A DNA stretch of 64,000 nt, taken from assembly GCF_002005105.1 (NCBI RefSeq), contig NZ_MSCV01000002.1:124001-188000 (forward strand). Direction: 5' to 3'. Below, one piece after another: positions 53,000-62,331 of this stretch. The first letter of the stretch is position 1. The number at the start of each line of letters is the position of its first letter. The translations under genes were made by a program, and so were the position numbers. Source of the DNA: Methylocaldum sp. 14B. GTDB taxonomy: Bacteria > Pseudomonadota > Gammaproteobacteria > Methylococcales > Methylococcaceae. The notes under the pieces were generated by a model. It saw only the letters and a program-made list of their open reading frames with translations, made no database searches and was not told the origin of the DNA.

Positions 53000-53725
53000 A
53001 TGAATCGCTTGTCCCATGTCAGGATCGTGCTGGTTGGAACCACGCATCCCGGCAACATCGGTGCGGCGGCGCGCGCCATGAAGAACATGGGGCTGCGCGA
53101 TTTGGCTCTGGTCGCGCCCAAGGTCTTTCCCAGCGGAGAAGCGACGGCGCGAGCATCCGGTGCCGACGATATTCTGTCCGAGGCGCGGGTTTGCCGTGAC
53201 TTGCAGGAAGCCATCGACGATTGTGCTTTGATTGTCGGGGCCAGCGCACGGCTCCGCACCATTTCCTGGCCGCAGCTCGATCCGCGGGAATGCGCGAAAC
53301 AGGTCACTGCGGGTAATACGAAGACTGCGATTTTATTCGGGCGGGAACATTCGGGTCTGACCAATGAGGAATTGGAGCGATGTCACTACTTGCTGCATAT
53401 TCCCTGCGATCCCGATTTCAGTTCACTGAATGTCGCCGCGGCGGTTCAGATCGTGGCTTACGAGCTTTTTCTCTCAACTCAGAAACACGCTCACACCGAC
53501 AATAACGGTCCAGCCCTGGCTACGGCGGCTGAAATGGAATCCTTTTACGGACACTTGGAACGCACCTTGTACAATCTCCGATTTCTCCACGAAAGAAAGC
53601 CTGGACCTTCGGTGATGCGCAGGCTCAGGCGAATCTTTAACCGAGCCATGCTGGAGAAAAAGGAAATTCATCTTTTGCGCGGCATCTTGACGGCCGTTCA
53701 GCTTCGAATACGACCCCCGGCGTGA
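53000..53725 (+). CDS. trmJ: tRNA (cytidine/uridine-32) 2'-O-methyltransferase
   Basis: The 241-residue SPOUT methyltransferase has RIVLVGTTHPGNIGAAARAM, MGLRDLALVAPK, the knot motif TAILFGREHSGLTNEELERC, and IPCDPDFSSLNVAAAVQIVA. It methylates the ribose at position 32 of several tRNAs. A C-terminal extension (about 165-241) is helical, as in E. coli TrmJ. It lies six bases upstream of cysE and divergent from suhB. Confidence 0.95.
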   Translation: MNRLSHVRIVLVGTTHPGNIGAAARAMKNMGLRDLALVAPKVFPSGEATARASGADDILSEARVCRDLQEAIDDCALIVGASARLRTISWPQLDPRECAKQVTAGNTKTAILFGREHSGLTNEELERCHYLLHIPCDPDFSSLNVAAAVQIVAYELFLSTQKHAHTDNNGPALATAAEMESFYGHLERTLYNLRFLHERKPGPSVMRRLRRIFNRAMLEKKEIHLLRGILTAVQLRIRPPA

Positions 53726-53731
53726 ACCCTT

Positions 53732-54490
53732 ATGTGGCAACGATTGAAAGAAGAATTCAGCTGTATTTTCGACCGTGACCCGGCGGCCCAATCCTATTTC
53801 GAAATTTTCACCACCTATCCGGGGGTGCACGCCATTTTGGCTCATCGATTCAGCCATCGATTGTGGAATTTCGGGCTCAAATGGCCGGCTCGATTCATCT
53901 CGACCTTGGCCCGCTGGTGGACGGGTATCGAAATCCACCCCGGAGCGCGGATCGGAAAGCGGTTCTTCATCGATCACGGCATGGGAGTGGTCATAGGTGA
54001 AACGGCGGTGATCGGCGACGACTGCACGCTATATCACGGCGTGACGTTGGGCGGCACGTCCTGGAAAAAGGGAAAGCGGCACCCGACCTTGGGCAATGGA
54101 GTGGTGGTCGGCGCCGGCGCCAAAATACTCGGTCCGATAACCATTGCCGACGGCGCCCGTATCGGCTCCAATTCGGTAGTACTGAAGAGTGTCCCTGCCG
54201 GCGCCACGGTGGTGGGCATCCCCGGTCATGTGGTGAGTACCGACCGCCAGGCCCAGGAAGCGCGCCGTCAGGCTATCGCCAGCAAACTGCGTTTCGACGC
54301 TTATGGTTTGACGCCCGACATGCCCGATCCGGTGGCTCACGCGATCAATCACATGCTCGATCACATACAAGCGCTGGACGAGCAGATCGAGGCGCTAAAG
54401 CGCGCCCTCAAACAGCAGGGTATCGGCGTTTCGGAAGCGCCATTGCCCGAACTGGAGCATTGCGAGCTGAAAACGGGCGAGGAAAAATAA
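53732..54490 (+). CDS. cysE: Serine O-acetyltransferase
   Basis: The 252-residue enzyme acetylates serine with acetyl-CoA, the first step of cysteine synthesis. It has an N-terminal helical domain, then a left-handed beta helix with hexapeptide repeats: [60 protein letters not shown] and [19 protein letters not shown]. It matches the short CysE type that ends with a helical tail for cysteine synthase contact. In many relatives iscR follows; here an EAL/HDOD gene converges instead. Confidence 0.95.
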   Translation: MWQRLKEEFSCIFDRDPAAQSYFEIFTTYPGVHAILAHRFSHRLWNFGLKWPARFISTLARWWTGIEIHPGARIGKRFFIDHGMGVVIGETAVIGDDCTLYHGVTLGGTSWKKGKRHPTLGNGVVVGAGAKILGPITIADGARIGSNSVVLKSVPAGATVVGIPGHVVSTDRQAQEARRQAIASKLRFDAYGLTPDMPDPVAHAINHMLDHIQALDEQIEALKRALKQQGIGVSEAPLPELEHCELKTGEEK

Positions 54491-54529
54491 AGAAATTCAG
54501 CCCCACGGCTATCGGGAGTGGCGATGCCG

Positions 54530-55780
54530 CTATTTTTCCAGTACTTGAAAAATCTTGTTCGCCCATCCGACACTTTCGAGATGAATCTTGCCTATTCGGG
54601 ATAAGTCCAGGTTCTCGAAACGCACCTCGTCCAGCTTCCAACATTCGTAGTTGATGGCGCAACTCAGGGCCTCTCCAGCCAATCCCGCGCGATGCACTAA
54701 GGCATCTTTCACCTCGCTCGATAGCGGCAGGCCGCCAACCGCGTCATCCAAGGAAGTCTCCAGCAGCTGGTCGATGGTGGACATCAGGCCTACCAGGAAG
54801 AATTGCTCGCTGTTCGGCAACTTGAGGAACGCGGCGAGAGATTCGCACATTTTTGCTCGAATCAAAGCGATTTTGACAATCTCTCTCGGCCGGTCGGGAA
54901 AATTCGCCAGGCTGATCAACGATGCCCAGCGCTGGACTTCGCGGATACCCAAATAGGTAATCGCGAATTTCAGCGAATCGATCTGTTTCGGCAGCGCGTA
55001 AAATGCGGAGTTGATGTAGCGGAGCAGTTTGTAGCTGAGTCCCACGTCCATCGAAATCGTGCGCGCGAGTTCGGGTATCGAGATGTTCGGCCGATTGATT
55101 TTTGCCAACAGCTGTAAAACGGCGTGTTGACTGGTTTCCAACCGTTTTCCCCGCACCATGTTCGGCCGGCTGAAAAAGAATCCCTGAAAATACTGGCAGC
55201 CCAGCTCCCGATACTCCAGATATTGCTCCTGCGTTTCCACCTTTTCGGCCAGGAAGCGGACCGGCAGCTTCTTCAGTCGTTCCATCACACGTCCGCTCGC
55301 AGACGGAGTGACCATTTGGATGTCGAACTTGATGAAATGGGCCATTTCGATCAAAGGCTGCCAACGCTCTTCAAATACAAAGTCGTCAAGCGCGATCTTA
55401 TAACCCTGTTGAACCAGGCCTCGCACGGCTTGAATCAAAGCCTCGTCGATGTGGACGTCTTCCAGTACCTCGATAACCACCTTATCTTTGGGGAGCAGCA
55501 AAGGGGTTTCGGAAAGCAAGTTCTCCCGAGTGAAATTAATGAAAGCCAGTTGTGCTCCGACGATTTGATCCAACCCGTATTCAAGCAAGCTGTCCACGAC
55601 GATTTGATTGCTGGCGGCGGTTGGTCCGAACGTCTCAACGGTATCTCCGTTTATGTCGCGGAATAACAATTCATAGGCAAAAATGCGCAAGTCGCGGTCA
55701 AAGATTTGTTGCCGTCCGATGAGAAAATCGTTCCTCACGATGATCGAGCCCTGTGTCTGAGGTTTGAATCGGTTTGGCAT
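54530..55780 (-). CDS. EAL-HDOD signalling protein with degenerate EAL domain
   Basis: The 416-residue protein has an EAL-like N-terminal half: FLIGRQQIFDRDLRIFAYEL where EAL reads ELL, VIEVLEDVHIDEALIQAVRG and KIALDDFVFEERWQPL where the active-site DDFGTG is changed to DDFVFE. A C-terminal HDOD domain follows (LLAKINRPNISIPELARTIS, GLSYKLLRYINSAFYALP). The catalytic residues for c-di-GMP hydrolysis are mostly lost, so it is probably a binding or scaffold protein of the YuxH/CdgJ type. It is convergent with cysE. Confidence 0.9.
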   Translation of the reverse strand: MPNRFKPQTQGSIIVRNDFLIGRQQIFDRDLRIFAYELLFRDINGDTVETFGPTAASNQIVVDSLLEYGLDQIVGAQLAFINFTRENLLSETPLLLPKDKVVIEVLEDVHIDEALIQAVRGLVQQGYKIALDDFVFEERWQPLIEMAHFIKFDIQMVTPSASGRVMERLKKLPVRFLAEKVETQEQYLEYRELGCQYFQGFFFSRPNMVRGKRLETSQHAVLQLLAKINRPNISIPELARTISMDVGLSYKLLRYINSAFYALPKQIDSLKFAITYLGIREVQRWASLISLANFPDRPREIVKIALIRAKMCESLAAFLKLPNSEQFFLVGLMSTIDQLLETSLDDAVGGLPLSSEVKDALVHRAGLAGEALSCAINYECWKLDEVRFENLDLSRIGKIHLESVGWANKIFQVLEK

Positions 55781-56019
55781 GTTGCAGACTGGTTACTGCG
55801 CTACGATTTATGCCCGATTCACCGACGATAGCGTCGGATAGGTAATGAGTCATGAAAAGTTTAGCGAAGACTGAGACACACACTCGACAAGTCGGGTGGC
55901 TCACCCGGCAGGAACGAAGATTTGAACTCTCCGCTCGCTTGGCCCGATTGGCCGTGATTCAGTGAAAGAATAGTTCAGCTTTACGAAAATAGATTCGAGA
56001 CAAACAAAACCTCATTCAG

Positions 56020-56847
56020 ATGGAAACGATCATGTCCGACGCTATCCCAGACTTTGATGCCGATGTGCTTCAACGCAGCCACACCATACCGGTTCTAGTC
56101 GATTTCTGGGCGCCTTGGTGCGCGCCCTGCCGCGCTTTGGGCCCGCTCTTGGAGCGGCTCGCACAAAGAAATTCGGACCGCTTCGTGCTCGTGAAGATCA
56201 ACACCGAGGAATTGCCGGACGTCAGCGCCCGTTATCAGGTGCGCAGCATTCCCAACGTCAAGCTTTTCGTTGACGGACAGGTCGTCGATGAGTTCAGCGG
56301 CGCGTTGCCGGAGACCATGATCGAGCAGTGGCTGAACCGTGTTCTGCCCAGCCCACTGAGGAATAGGATCAAACAAGCGGAAACCGAGGTCTTCGCCGGT
56401 CGTCCCGACAAGGCCGCGGCAATCCTGGAAGAAGTGCTTGCCGCAGAACCGGATAACGATGTCGCCGCCATCATGTTGGCTCGCTTGCTCCTTCCGTCGG
56501 ATCACAGGCGAGCCATGGCAGTCGTGGAACGAATCGGCCCCGATTCGGATTCTCATCCGATGGCGGAAAGTATTCGCACTTTTTCCCGGTTGTTCGGTTA
56601 CGCCGAAAACCCGGAAATGCTGCCGGAAGCTCCCCTGAAGCCTGCCTATTTATCAGCGATCGAGTATTTGAAGAATGCCGACTTCGAGCAGGCCTTATCG
56701 ACCTTTATCGAGGTGGTCAAAGCCGCGCGTCATTATGACGGCGATGGCGCCAGAAAAGCCTGCCTGGCCATTTTCAAGTTTCTCGGCGATGACCATGAAC
56801 TGACCCGGGAGTATCGCGGCCGTCTCTCCAGTGCCCTGTATGTTTGA
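56020..56847 (+). CDS. Thioredoxin-TPR protein (CnoX/YbbN-like)
   Basis: The 275-residue protein has an N-terminal thioredoxin domain with the active site WAPWCAPCRAL (Cys34 and Cys37) and a C-terminal TPR-like helical region (about 120-275). This is the CnoX/YbbN architecture, a chaperone-redoxin that protects proteins from over-oxidation and hands them to GroEL. An intact CxxC site means that redox activity is possible, unlike the E. coli SxxC form. ATG 56032 is an alternative start. Confidence 0.9.
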   Translation: METIMSDAIPDFDADVLQRSHTIPVLVDFWAPWCAPCRALGPLLERLAQRNSDRFVLVKINTEELPDVSARYQVRSIPNVKLFVDGQVVDEFSGALPETMIEQWLNRVLPSPLRNRIKQAETEVFAGRPDKAAAILEEVLAAEPDNDVAAIMLARLLLPSDHRRAMAVVERIGPDSDSHPMAESIRTFSRLFGYAENPEMLPEAPLKPAYLSAIEYLKNADFEQALSTFIEVVKAARHYDGDGARKACLAIFKFLGDDHELTREYRGRLSSALYV

Positions 56848-56862
56848 TCCGGCGGTTCGCTC

Positions 56863-57498
56863 TTATTTGTGAATTTTGACCCGGAAATATTCGGGATCGG
56901 CATCACCGGTCAAATCGACCATTGACGAGAAAGAACGAACCTCGCCCCGCTCCAGCATATCCAAATTCGGCGTGCCGTCTTGGTGAAAACCGATTTTGGA
57001 CACGCCGACTTGAACGCCGACCCGGTCGAAAAAAAGGACATCCACCTCGGGATGGATGAGCGTCAAGTCGGTATTGTGCATAACGATCTTATACTCGTAA
57101 TGTTTATCCGAGTTCTTGCCGGCGACGGTGAAAACGATGTTTTTCACATAGCCTAGATCGAGCGGAATCACTTTATCGAACTCGAGCTTGGTCAAGTTCG
57201 GCAAGCGAGACGTCGTTAGTGCAGCGATGTCGGCCCGCAGTTTTTCGACTTCCGGTTTCAGGGCTTGAAGCTCCAGCGCCTGTTTCTTCTCCAATACGGT
57301 CAAATCCAGATTTTCCTGTTCACTTAGAGTCAACTGGATAAACAAGACCAAAAGCGCCGTGGTTTCTACGACCAACACAATGGATAAAAGAAAAATCAAC
57401 CTCGTCTTGGACGACGAGCGGCGATGTTTGCCTCGAGACGAATACGCTTGCACGTTATCCGTCGCATTTGCGGAGTCATTGTTCGATAGCCTGTACAT
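56863..57498 (-). CDS. Membrane-anchored protein with coiled coil, unknown
   Basis: The 211-residue protein starts at ATG 57498 behind GGAGAAAAA. It has a basic, Ser-rich cytosolic N-terminus, one membrane helix (about 33-55), a coiled coil (about 60-95, LEKKQALELQALKPEVEKLR) and a periplasmic beta-rich domain of about 110 residues. I do not recognise the family. It converges with the thioredoxin-TPR gene 15 bases away. Confidence 0.65.
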   Translation of the reverse strand: MYRLSNNDSANATDNVQAYSSRGKHRRSSSKTRLIFLLSIVLVVETTALLVLFIQLTLSEQENLDLTVLEKKQALELQALKPEVEKLRADIAALTTSRLPNLTKLEFDKVIPLDLGYVKNIVFTVAGKNSDKHYEYKIVMHNTDLTLIHPEVDVLFFDRVGVQVGVSKIGFHQDGTPNLDMLERGEVRSFSSMVDLTGDADPEYFRVKIHK

Positions 57499-58015
57499 TT
57501 TTTCTCCTTAGGCAACACCTTACCATCTCTATGAGTACGCTCGACGAGGTTTCGCATATCTGCCATACATTCCGGTACGGCCGTAAAGCGATCTCCCCCT
57601 TTCCGAAGACGCCAAGCACATACTTTCCATCCCCCGCTGGAAAACCCTTGCTAAAGTTTGTGGACAGCGTGTGCTGAACGAGCACGAAAGAGCTCGGCAA
57701 AAAATTATCCACAACTCAGCCACAGGCGTACACTGTTTTTAACACACCTTTATATATTTCTTAATGCATTGTTTAAAAAAGAAAAATAGTGAGCGTCAAC
57801 AGACTTCTTCCGGCTTTGTAATTAAAGGAAAGATTTTTTGACTTGTTTACATTTGGTAATGTGGCCAATCGGGTCCGAGTCTAGATAAGCGGCTAAGCTT
57901 TAACAGGTCGCGAAAAACGAGAATATCGATTCCTGTTTGCGAAAAAGCGGCTGAGTTGCAAAAGAAAAAAGTTTCTAGAACGTTACATATTCAAAAAATC
58001 GATAAGGGGGGAGAG
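57499..58015. other. AT-rich intergenic region with a DnaA-box match
   Basis: About 500 bases hold no supported gene. A perfect DnaA-box match TTATCCACA is at 57705-57713, followed by an AT-rich stretch (57738-57850). GGGGGGAGAG just before 58016 is the ribosome binding site of the stomatin-like gene. Divergent promoters for both flanking genes must lie here. Confidence 0.45.
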
Positions 58016-58939
58016 ATGACCGCGTTTGGCGTTTTCGTATTATTTCTCTTGGTACTGTCCGTTATCTTGGTCGTACTGAGTGTCAAGTTCGTGCCTCAAG
58101 GTTCCGAATTCACGGTACAGCGGTTCGGAAAATACACCGCGACACTCAAGCCCGGCCTCAATGTGATCATGCCGGTGATCGATCAGATCGGCGCACGGAT
58201 CAACATGATGGAACAGGTCTTGGACGTTCCTTCGCAGGAGGTCATCACGAAAGACAATGCCATGGTCAAAGTGGATGGCGTCGTGTTTTTTCAAGTGGTG
58301 GATGCCGCCAAAGCGGCCTACGAGGTCAGCAACCTGCAGCTTGCCATCATGCAGCTGACGATGACCAATATCCGTACCGTGATGGGTTCCATGGACTTGG
58401 ACGAGCTGTTGTCGAAGCGAGACGAAATCAATGCCCGTCTGCTTTCAGTGGTGGACGATGCCACTACGCCCTGGGGTGTCAAGGTGACGCGGATCGAGAT
58501 CAAGGACATTACGCCGCCGCAAGATCTGGTCGATTCCATGGCTCGCCAGATGAAGGCGGAACGGGACAAGCGCGCTGCCGTACTCGAGGCGGAAGGCTTG
58601 AAACAGGCAGCGATTCTCCGCGCCGATGGCGAAAAACAAGCGGCGATTCTCGAAGCCGAGGGCCGCAAGGAAGCCGCATTCCGCGAGGCCGAAGCCCGCG
58701 AGCGTCTGGCCCAGGCCGAGGCGCGGGCTACCCTGATGGTCTCCGAGGCCATCGGCAAAGGGGATGTTCAGGCGATCAACTACTTCGTTGCGCAAAAATA
58801 CGTCGAAGCGTTGCAAACCCTCGCCGCGGCCGAAAACAGCAAGGTTATTCTCATGCCCTTGGAAGCCTCCAGCGTTATCGGCGCTCTAAGCGGCATCGGC
58901 GAAATCACCAAAGAAGCGTTTTCCAAGAAGGCAAGCTAA
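58016..58939 (+). CDS. qmcA: SPFH/stomatin-family membrane protein
   Basis: The 307-residue protein has an N-terminal membrane helix (about 4-24), an SPFH domain (SVKFVPQGSEFTVQRFGKYT, VPSQEVITKDNAMVKVDGVV, and LSVVDDATTPWGVKVTRIEI) and a long helical region with AEGLKQAAILRADGEKQAAI-type repeats. It matches QmcA, which forms large membrane cages around quality-control proteases. ATG 58016 is selected by the strong GGGGGGAG site. The NfeD gene follows immediately, the usual partner. Confidence 0.93.
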   Translation: MTAFGVFVLFLLVLSVILVVLSVKFVPQGSEFTVQRFGKYTATLKPGLNVIMPVIDQIGARINMMEQVLDVPSQEVITKDNAMVKVDGVVFFQVVDAAKAAYEVSNLQLAIMQLTMTNIRTVMGSMDLDELLSKRDEINARLLSVVDDATTPWGVKVTRIEIKDITPPQDLVDSMARQMKAERDKRAAVLEAEGLKQAAILRADGEKQAAILEAEGRKEAAFREAEARERLAQAEARATLMVSEAIGKGDVQAINYFVAQKYVEALQTLAAAENSKVILMPLEASSVIGALSGIGEITKEAFSKKAS

Positions 58940-59380
58940 ATGGCATTCGAGATCGTTTTTTGGCACTGGTGGGCGTTCGGCGTGTTTCTTCTTATCGTCG
59001 AACTCCTCGCGCCGGGAATGTACTTTCTATGGATGGCCGAATCGGCGTTCGTCGTCGGCGTGATCAAGCTGATCGTGCCGGCGCTGGACTGGGAGTATCA
59101 GCTGATATTGTTCTCGGTACTGTCGATCGTCAGCATCGCGGTGTTCCGGCTGTTCCTCAAAAGACATCCCATCGAGACCGATCAGCCTTTGCTGAACCAG
59201 CGAGCCGCGCAATATATAGGACGACTGTTCACGCTCGAATATCCGATCGTCAACGGTCAGGGGCGGATCCGCGTGGACGATTCCACATGGAAGGTGCAAG
59301 GGGAGGACTGCGAGCCGGGAAGCAAGGTTCGCGTCGTGGCCGCCGAAGGCGTTGTTCTGAAGGTCGAAAAGGCTGCGTGA
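58940..59380 (+). CDS. NfeD-like membrane protein
   Basis: The 146-residue protein has two or three membrane helices (about 5-25, 30-50 and 55-75) and a C-terminal OB-fold (GRLFTLEYPIVNGQGRIRVD, then DSTWKVQGEDCEPGSKVRVV). It is the short NfeD form lacking the protease domain. It starts one base after the qmcA stop. NfeD and SPFH proteins act together in membrane organisation. Confidence 0.92.
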   Translation: MAFEIVFWHWWAFGVFLLIVELLAPGMYFLWMAESAFVVGVIKLIVPALDWEYQLILFSVLSIVSIAVFRLFLKRHPIETDQPLLNQRAAQYIGRLFTLEYPIVNGQGRIRVDDSTWKVQGEDCEPGSKVRVVAAEGVVLKVEKAA

Positions 59381-59391
59381 ATCGCGCGCGT

Positions 59392-61380
59392 TTAAACCCT
59401 CAACGCTCTCACGCGTCGCCTCAGCTGGTCGATATCGCGCGGATCTGCCTGTCGTCCGTATCGGATCCGCAGGAACAGCGTGGTGATGGCGCCGATGGCC
59501 TCTTTGGCCTCGGGCCGTTCGGAGGCGGCGCGTAAAGCGAAATCACGGGGTCCTTCGCCGGTCTGTTTGACCAGCCCGTTTTTTGCCATTTTTTTGAGGA
59601 ATCGATTGTAAGCCGCCATGGCGGGATCGGCCGCCTTGGGCTTTCGGCGAGGGCGCAGCCAAAGTCCGACCAGCACGCCGCAGAGGATTAACAGCGCAGT
59701 CAGCCAGGTGATCAATCCCCGCCAGTCTACGATACCCAAAGCTTCCCAAAAACGCTTTTGGTTTTCCGGGTTATAGCTCAACACCCGCTGGTTCCAAGCG
59801 TGATCGACGCTGGCCCAGATGAGACGTGCCTGATCGTACCAGTCGTGGAGATCGAAAGCGGCATCGGCCAGTGCCCGTCCGACAGGACTGAAACTGACCT
59901 CGTGATCGGCCATTTGCCGATCCAGGTCTATCCCCTGCTCGATCCGGTGCGGCGCCACGGCGGCAGTGGGGTCGACGCGCGTCCAGCCTTGTTCGGATAA
60001 CCACACCTCGGCCCAGGCGTGAGCATCGGCTTGGCGTACTTCCAGGAATTTTCCAACCGGGTTCCATTGCCCTCCCTGATAACCGGTTACCACCCTCGCC
60101 GGAATTCCCGCCACCCGCATCAGATAAACGAACGCCGTGGCGTAATGCTCGCAAAAGCCCTTGCGGGTCTCGAAAAGAAAGGTGTCCACCGGCTTGTCGC
60201 GTATGACCGGCGGGTTGAGCGTGTATACGAACGGCTCCTCGCGAAAATGGAGCAGCGCCTTGTTCACGATGTCTTTTGGGTCCGACGACGACTGGCGCCA
60301 GCGTTCGACCAGCCGGAGCATGCGTGCCGAAGGTCTATCCGGCAGCTGGAGACCCTGTTCCCGCTCGGCGGGGCTGAGTTCGCCGGTTCGGTAATTCGGA
60401 TAGGAGCTGATCGTGTATTGCCGGCGTTCGCCGACGTTTTGCGGCGTCAGCAGCAAATATTCGGGCGTCTGAGCGAGGTTCTCGGGAAAAACTTTGGGTA
60501 GATCCAAAGCGAAAACCCAGCGTTTTTGATGCGGCTCAAGAGTGATCGTGTAACGGTAAGCCGGTCCGGAGAATGCCGGTGCCTGAACGGTGTTCCGGCC
60601 TTGTTCCGGCGGCAGGGTCCAGCGTCTTCCATCGGTATGCCAGAACACCGGGCCTCGCCAGTAGCGCTCGGCGGGCAGCGGCAAGGGACCTTCGAAATCG
60701 GCGCGAAAAGCCGGCTCCCGCGACAAGGCGAGGCGGCTGACGCTGCCGGGCTCTATGATATCGCTGAGCCCGGTCTTTGCGCTGCTCGGATCGTCCGGAA
60801 GCTTCCACAAAGGCCCCGCGATACGCGGGAAGAATATGAACAGGACTACCATGATCGGCATGGCTTGCGCCACCAATGACGCCGCCATTCTGAACTGGGT
60901 TTTGAGCGACAGGACAGGACCCGCGTTCAGGCCGATCAATACGGAAATCAGCAAGGCAACGGCAGCCAGCGTATAGACGGCCAGGGCGATGCTCTGGGAG
61001 AACAGGTACTGAGTCAGAGCCACGAAGAACGCGAGATAGACCACCAGGTATACGTCGCGCCGGTTCCGCATTTCCATCAGTTTCAGTCCCAGGCCGACGA
61101 GAAAGAGGCTGGATCCGGCTTCGCGTCCGTAAAAGCGATGGTAATCGACGTAAACCAAAGCTGCGCCGGACAAGGTCAGAAGAAACAACAGCAGACGGCC
61201 GGGCAGCAAGGCGGGCCGATACCCTGACGCGAATCGCCAGGCCGCCATCAAGGAAAAATAAAGAACGATTGCCCAGCCGAGATTGAGAAGATGCGGTGCG
61301 GCAACGAAGAAAACACTGAATAGAAGCAGGTTTTCCTGCGTCCGATCCGGCACGAACGACGTTGCTGCGGGCTTCTTCAT
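59392..61380 (-). CDS. Transglutaminase-like membrane protein (TgpA family, DUF3488)
   Basis: The 662-residue protein has about six N-terminal membrane helices, a large periplasmic transglutaminase-like domain and a C-terminal helix with a cytosolic DUF4129-type tail. The Cys-His-Asp triad is visible: GFCEHYATAFVYLMR, QADAHAWAEVWL and WTRVDPTAAV. In Pseudomonas TgpA is essential, but its substrate is unknown. ATG 61380 overlaps the DUF58 stop by four bases; the open frame further upstream is not coding. Confidence 0.9.
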   Translation of the reverse strand: MKKPAATSFVPDRTQENLLLFSVFFVAAPHLLNLGWAIVLYFSLMAAWRFASGYRPALLPGRLLLFLLTLSGAALVYVDYHRFYGREAGSSLFLVGLGLKLMEMRNRRDVYLVVYLAFFVALTQYLFSQSIALAVYTLAAVALLISVLIGLNAGPVLSLKTQFRMAASLVAQAMPIMVVLFIFFPRIAGPLWKLPDDPSSAKTGLSDIIEPGSVSRLALSREPAFRADFEGPLPLPAERYWRGPVFWHTDGRRWTLPPEQGRNTVQAPAFSGPAYRYTITLEPHQKRWVFALDLPKVFPENLAQTPEYLLLTPQNVGERRQYTISSYPNYRTGELSPAEREQGLQLPDRPSARMLRLVERWRQSSSDPKDIVNKALLHFREEPFVYTLNPPVIRDKPVDTFLFETRKGFCEHYATAFVYLMRVAGIPARVVTGYQGGQWNPVGKFLEVRQADAHAWAEVWLSEQGWTRVDPTAAVAPHRIEQGIDLDRQMADHEVSFSPVGRALADAAFDLHDWYDQARLIWASVDHAWNQRVLSYNPENQKRFWEALGIVDWRGLITWLTALLILCGVLVGLWLRPRRKPKAADPAMAAYNRFLKKMAKNGLVKQTGEGPRDFALRAASERPEAKEAIGAITTLFLRIRYGRQADPRDIDQLRRRVRALRV

Positions 61381-62330
61381 AGATCGAACAGAGCCAGCGA
61401 CTCGAGACACTTCCGGCAGTGCGATGCGCCGTGACCTTCGGCTATGGTCGTTCCTGGCAAGCTGAGGGCATATCGCATCCCAGCCTGCTCGGCATCCAAC
61501 ACCCAGCGGCAAAACCGGCTCAAGCGCGCCTCCGTATCCAATCCCTTGGTATCCGTCCAGTTCAAATGAAGGACTTCCGTTTCGTCCCCCGCGTATTGCT
61601 TGATTACCGGATCGCGTCCTTTGGCCAGACTTTTCCAATGAATGTGCTTGAACGGATCGCCCGGTTGATAAGCCCGAAACCCGTGGAAATCATCGGAAGC
61701 ATTTCGTGGTCGGGCACCGACATGATCGTCCTCGGAACGTGGGAAAGGCAATCGTTCCTGGGTGGGTCTCGGGTAGACCAGAACCTTATATTTCAGATTG
61801 ATCGGCGACCAGGCGTAGAAGATTCCCAAAGGAAACGCGGTGCTGATGGTTACGGTGTCGAGCTCGAGCCAGCCCCGCTTTTCCGCTGGGACCCGAAGGA
61901 TTGCCGAAACAGTACCCTCGGGAGGTATGTCCATCCGTAACGCCTCGGCGTCTTTCAGCCTCAACTCGATGCCATAGCGCGGCAAAGCCGCGGAGTTGGT
62001 CAGCCGCAACTCGAAAGATGCCAGGTCGCCGGCGAAGACGGGGCTCATTTTTCCGGCGCCGACGCTCAGTCCGGAAAGGTTGCGGTAGCTGTAGAACAAC
62101 GAGGACATGGCAGCCGCCGCCAATAGGAAAGTGAGGATGAACGCCAGATTGTTGCCATAGTTGATGGCGGTGAGCCACTGAATCAACAGGAGCAGCGCAA
62201 GGGCCAAGCCGGATCGGCTGGGCAGAATGAAGATTCGCCGGTGAGACAACATGACCGGCCCATCGATCGCTTTTTCGCCTCGGAGGAAGCGCCGAAGGTC
62301 CAGCCGTTCCCGAAGCGGGAGCGCAGTCAT
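61377..62330 (-). CDS. DUF58 protein with vWA-like domain
   Basis: The 317-residue protein has two membrane helices (about 41-57 and 63-80) and the DUF58 signature near the C-terminal part: FHGFRAYQPGDPFKHIHWKS and LAKGRDPVIKQY. It is the middle gene of a moxR-DUF58-tgpA operon. The MoxR ATPase probably remodels it. ATG 62330 is used, one base downstream of the moxR stop. Confidence 0.9.
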   Translation of the reverse strand: MTALPLRERLDLRRFLRGEKAIDGPVMLSHRRIFILPSRSGLALALLLLIQWLTAINYGNNLAFILTFLLAAAAMSSLFYSYRNLSGLSVGAGKMSPVFAGDLASFELRLTNSAALPRYGIELRLKDAEALRMDIPPEGTVSAILRVPAEKRGWLELDTVTISTAFPLGIFYAWSPINLKYKVLVYPRPTQERLPFPRSEDDHVGARPRNASDDFHGFRAYQPGDPFKHIHWKSLAKGRDPVIKQYAGDETEVLHLNWTDTKGLDTEARLSRFCRWVLDAEQAGMRYALSLPGTTIAEGHGASHCRKCLESLALFDL

Positions 62331-62331
62331 C

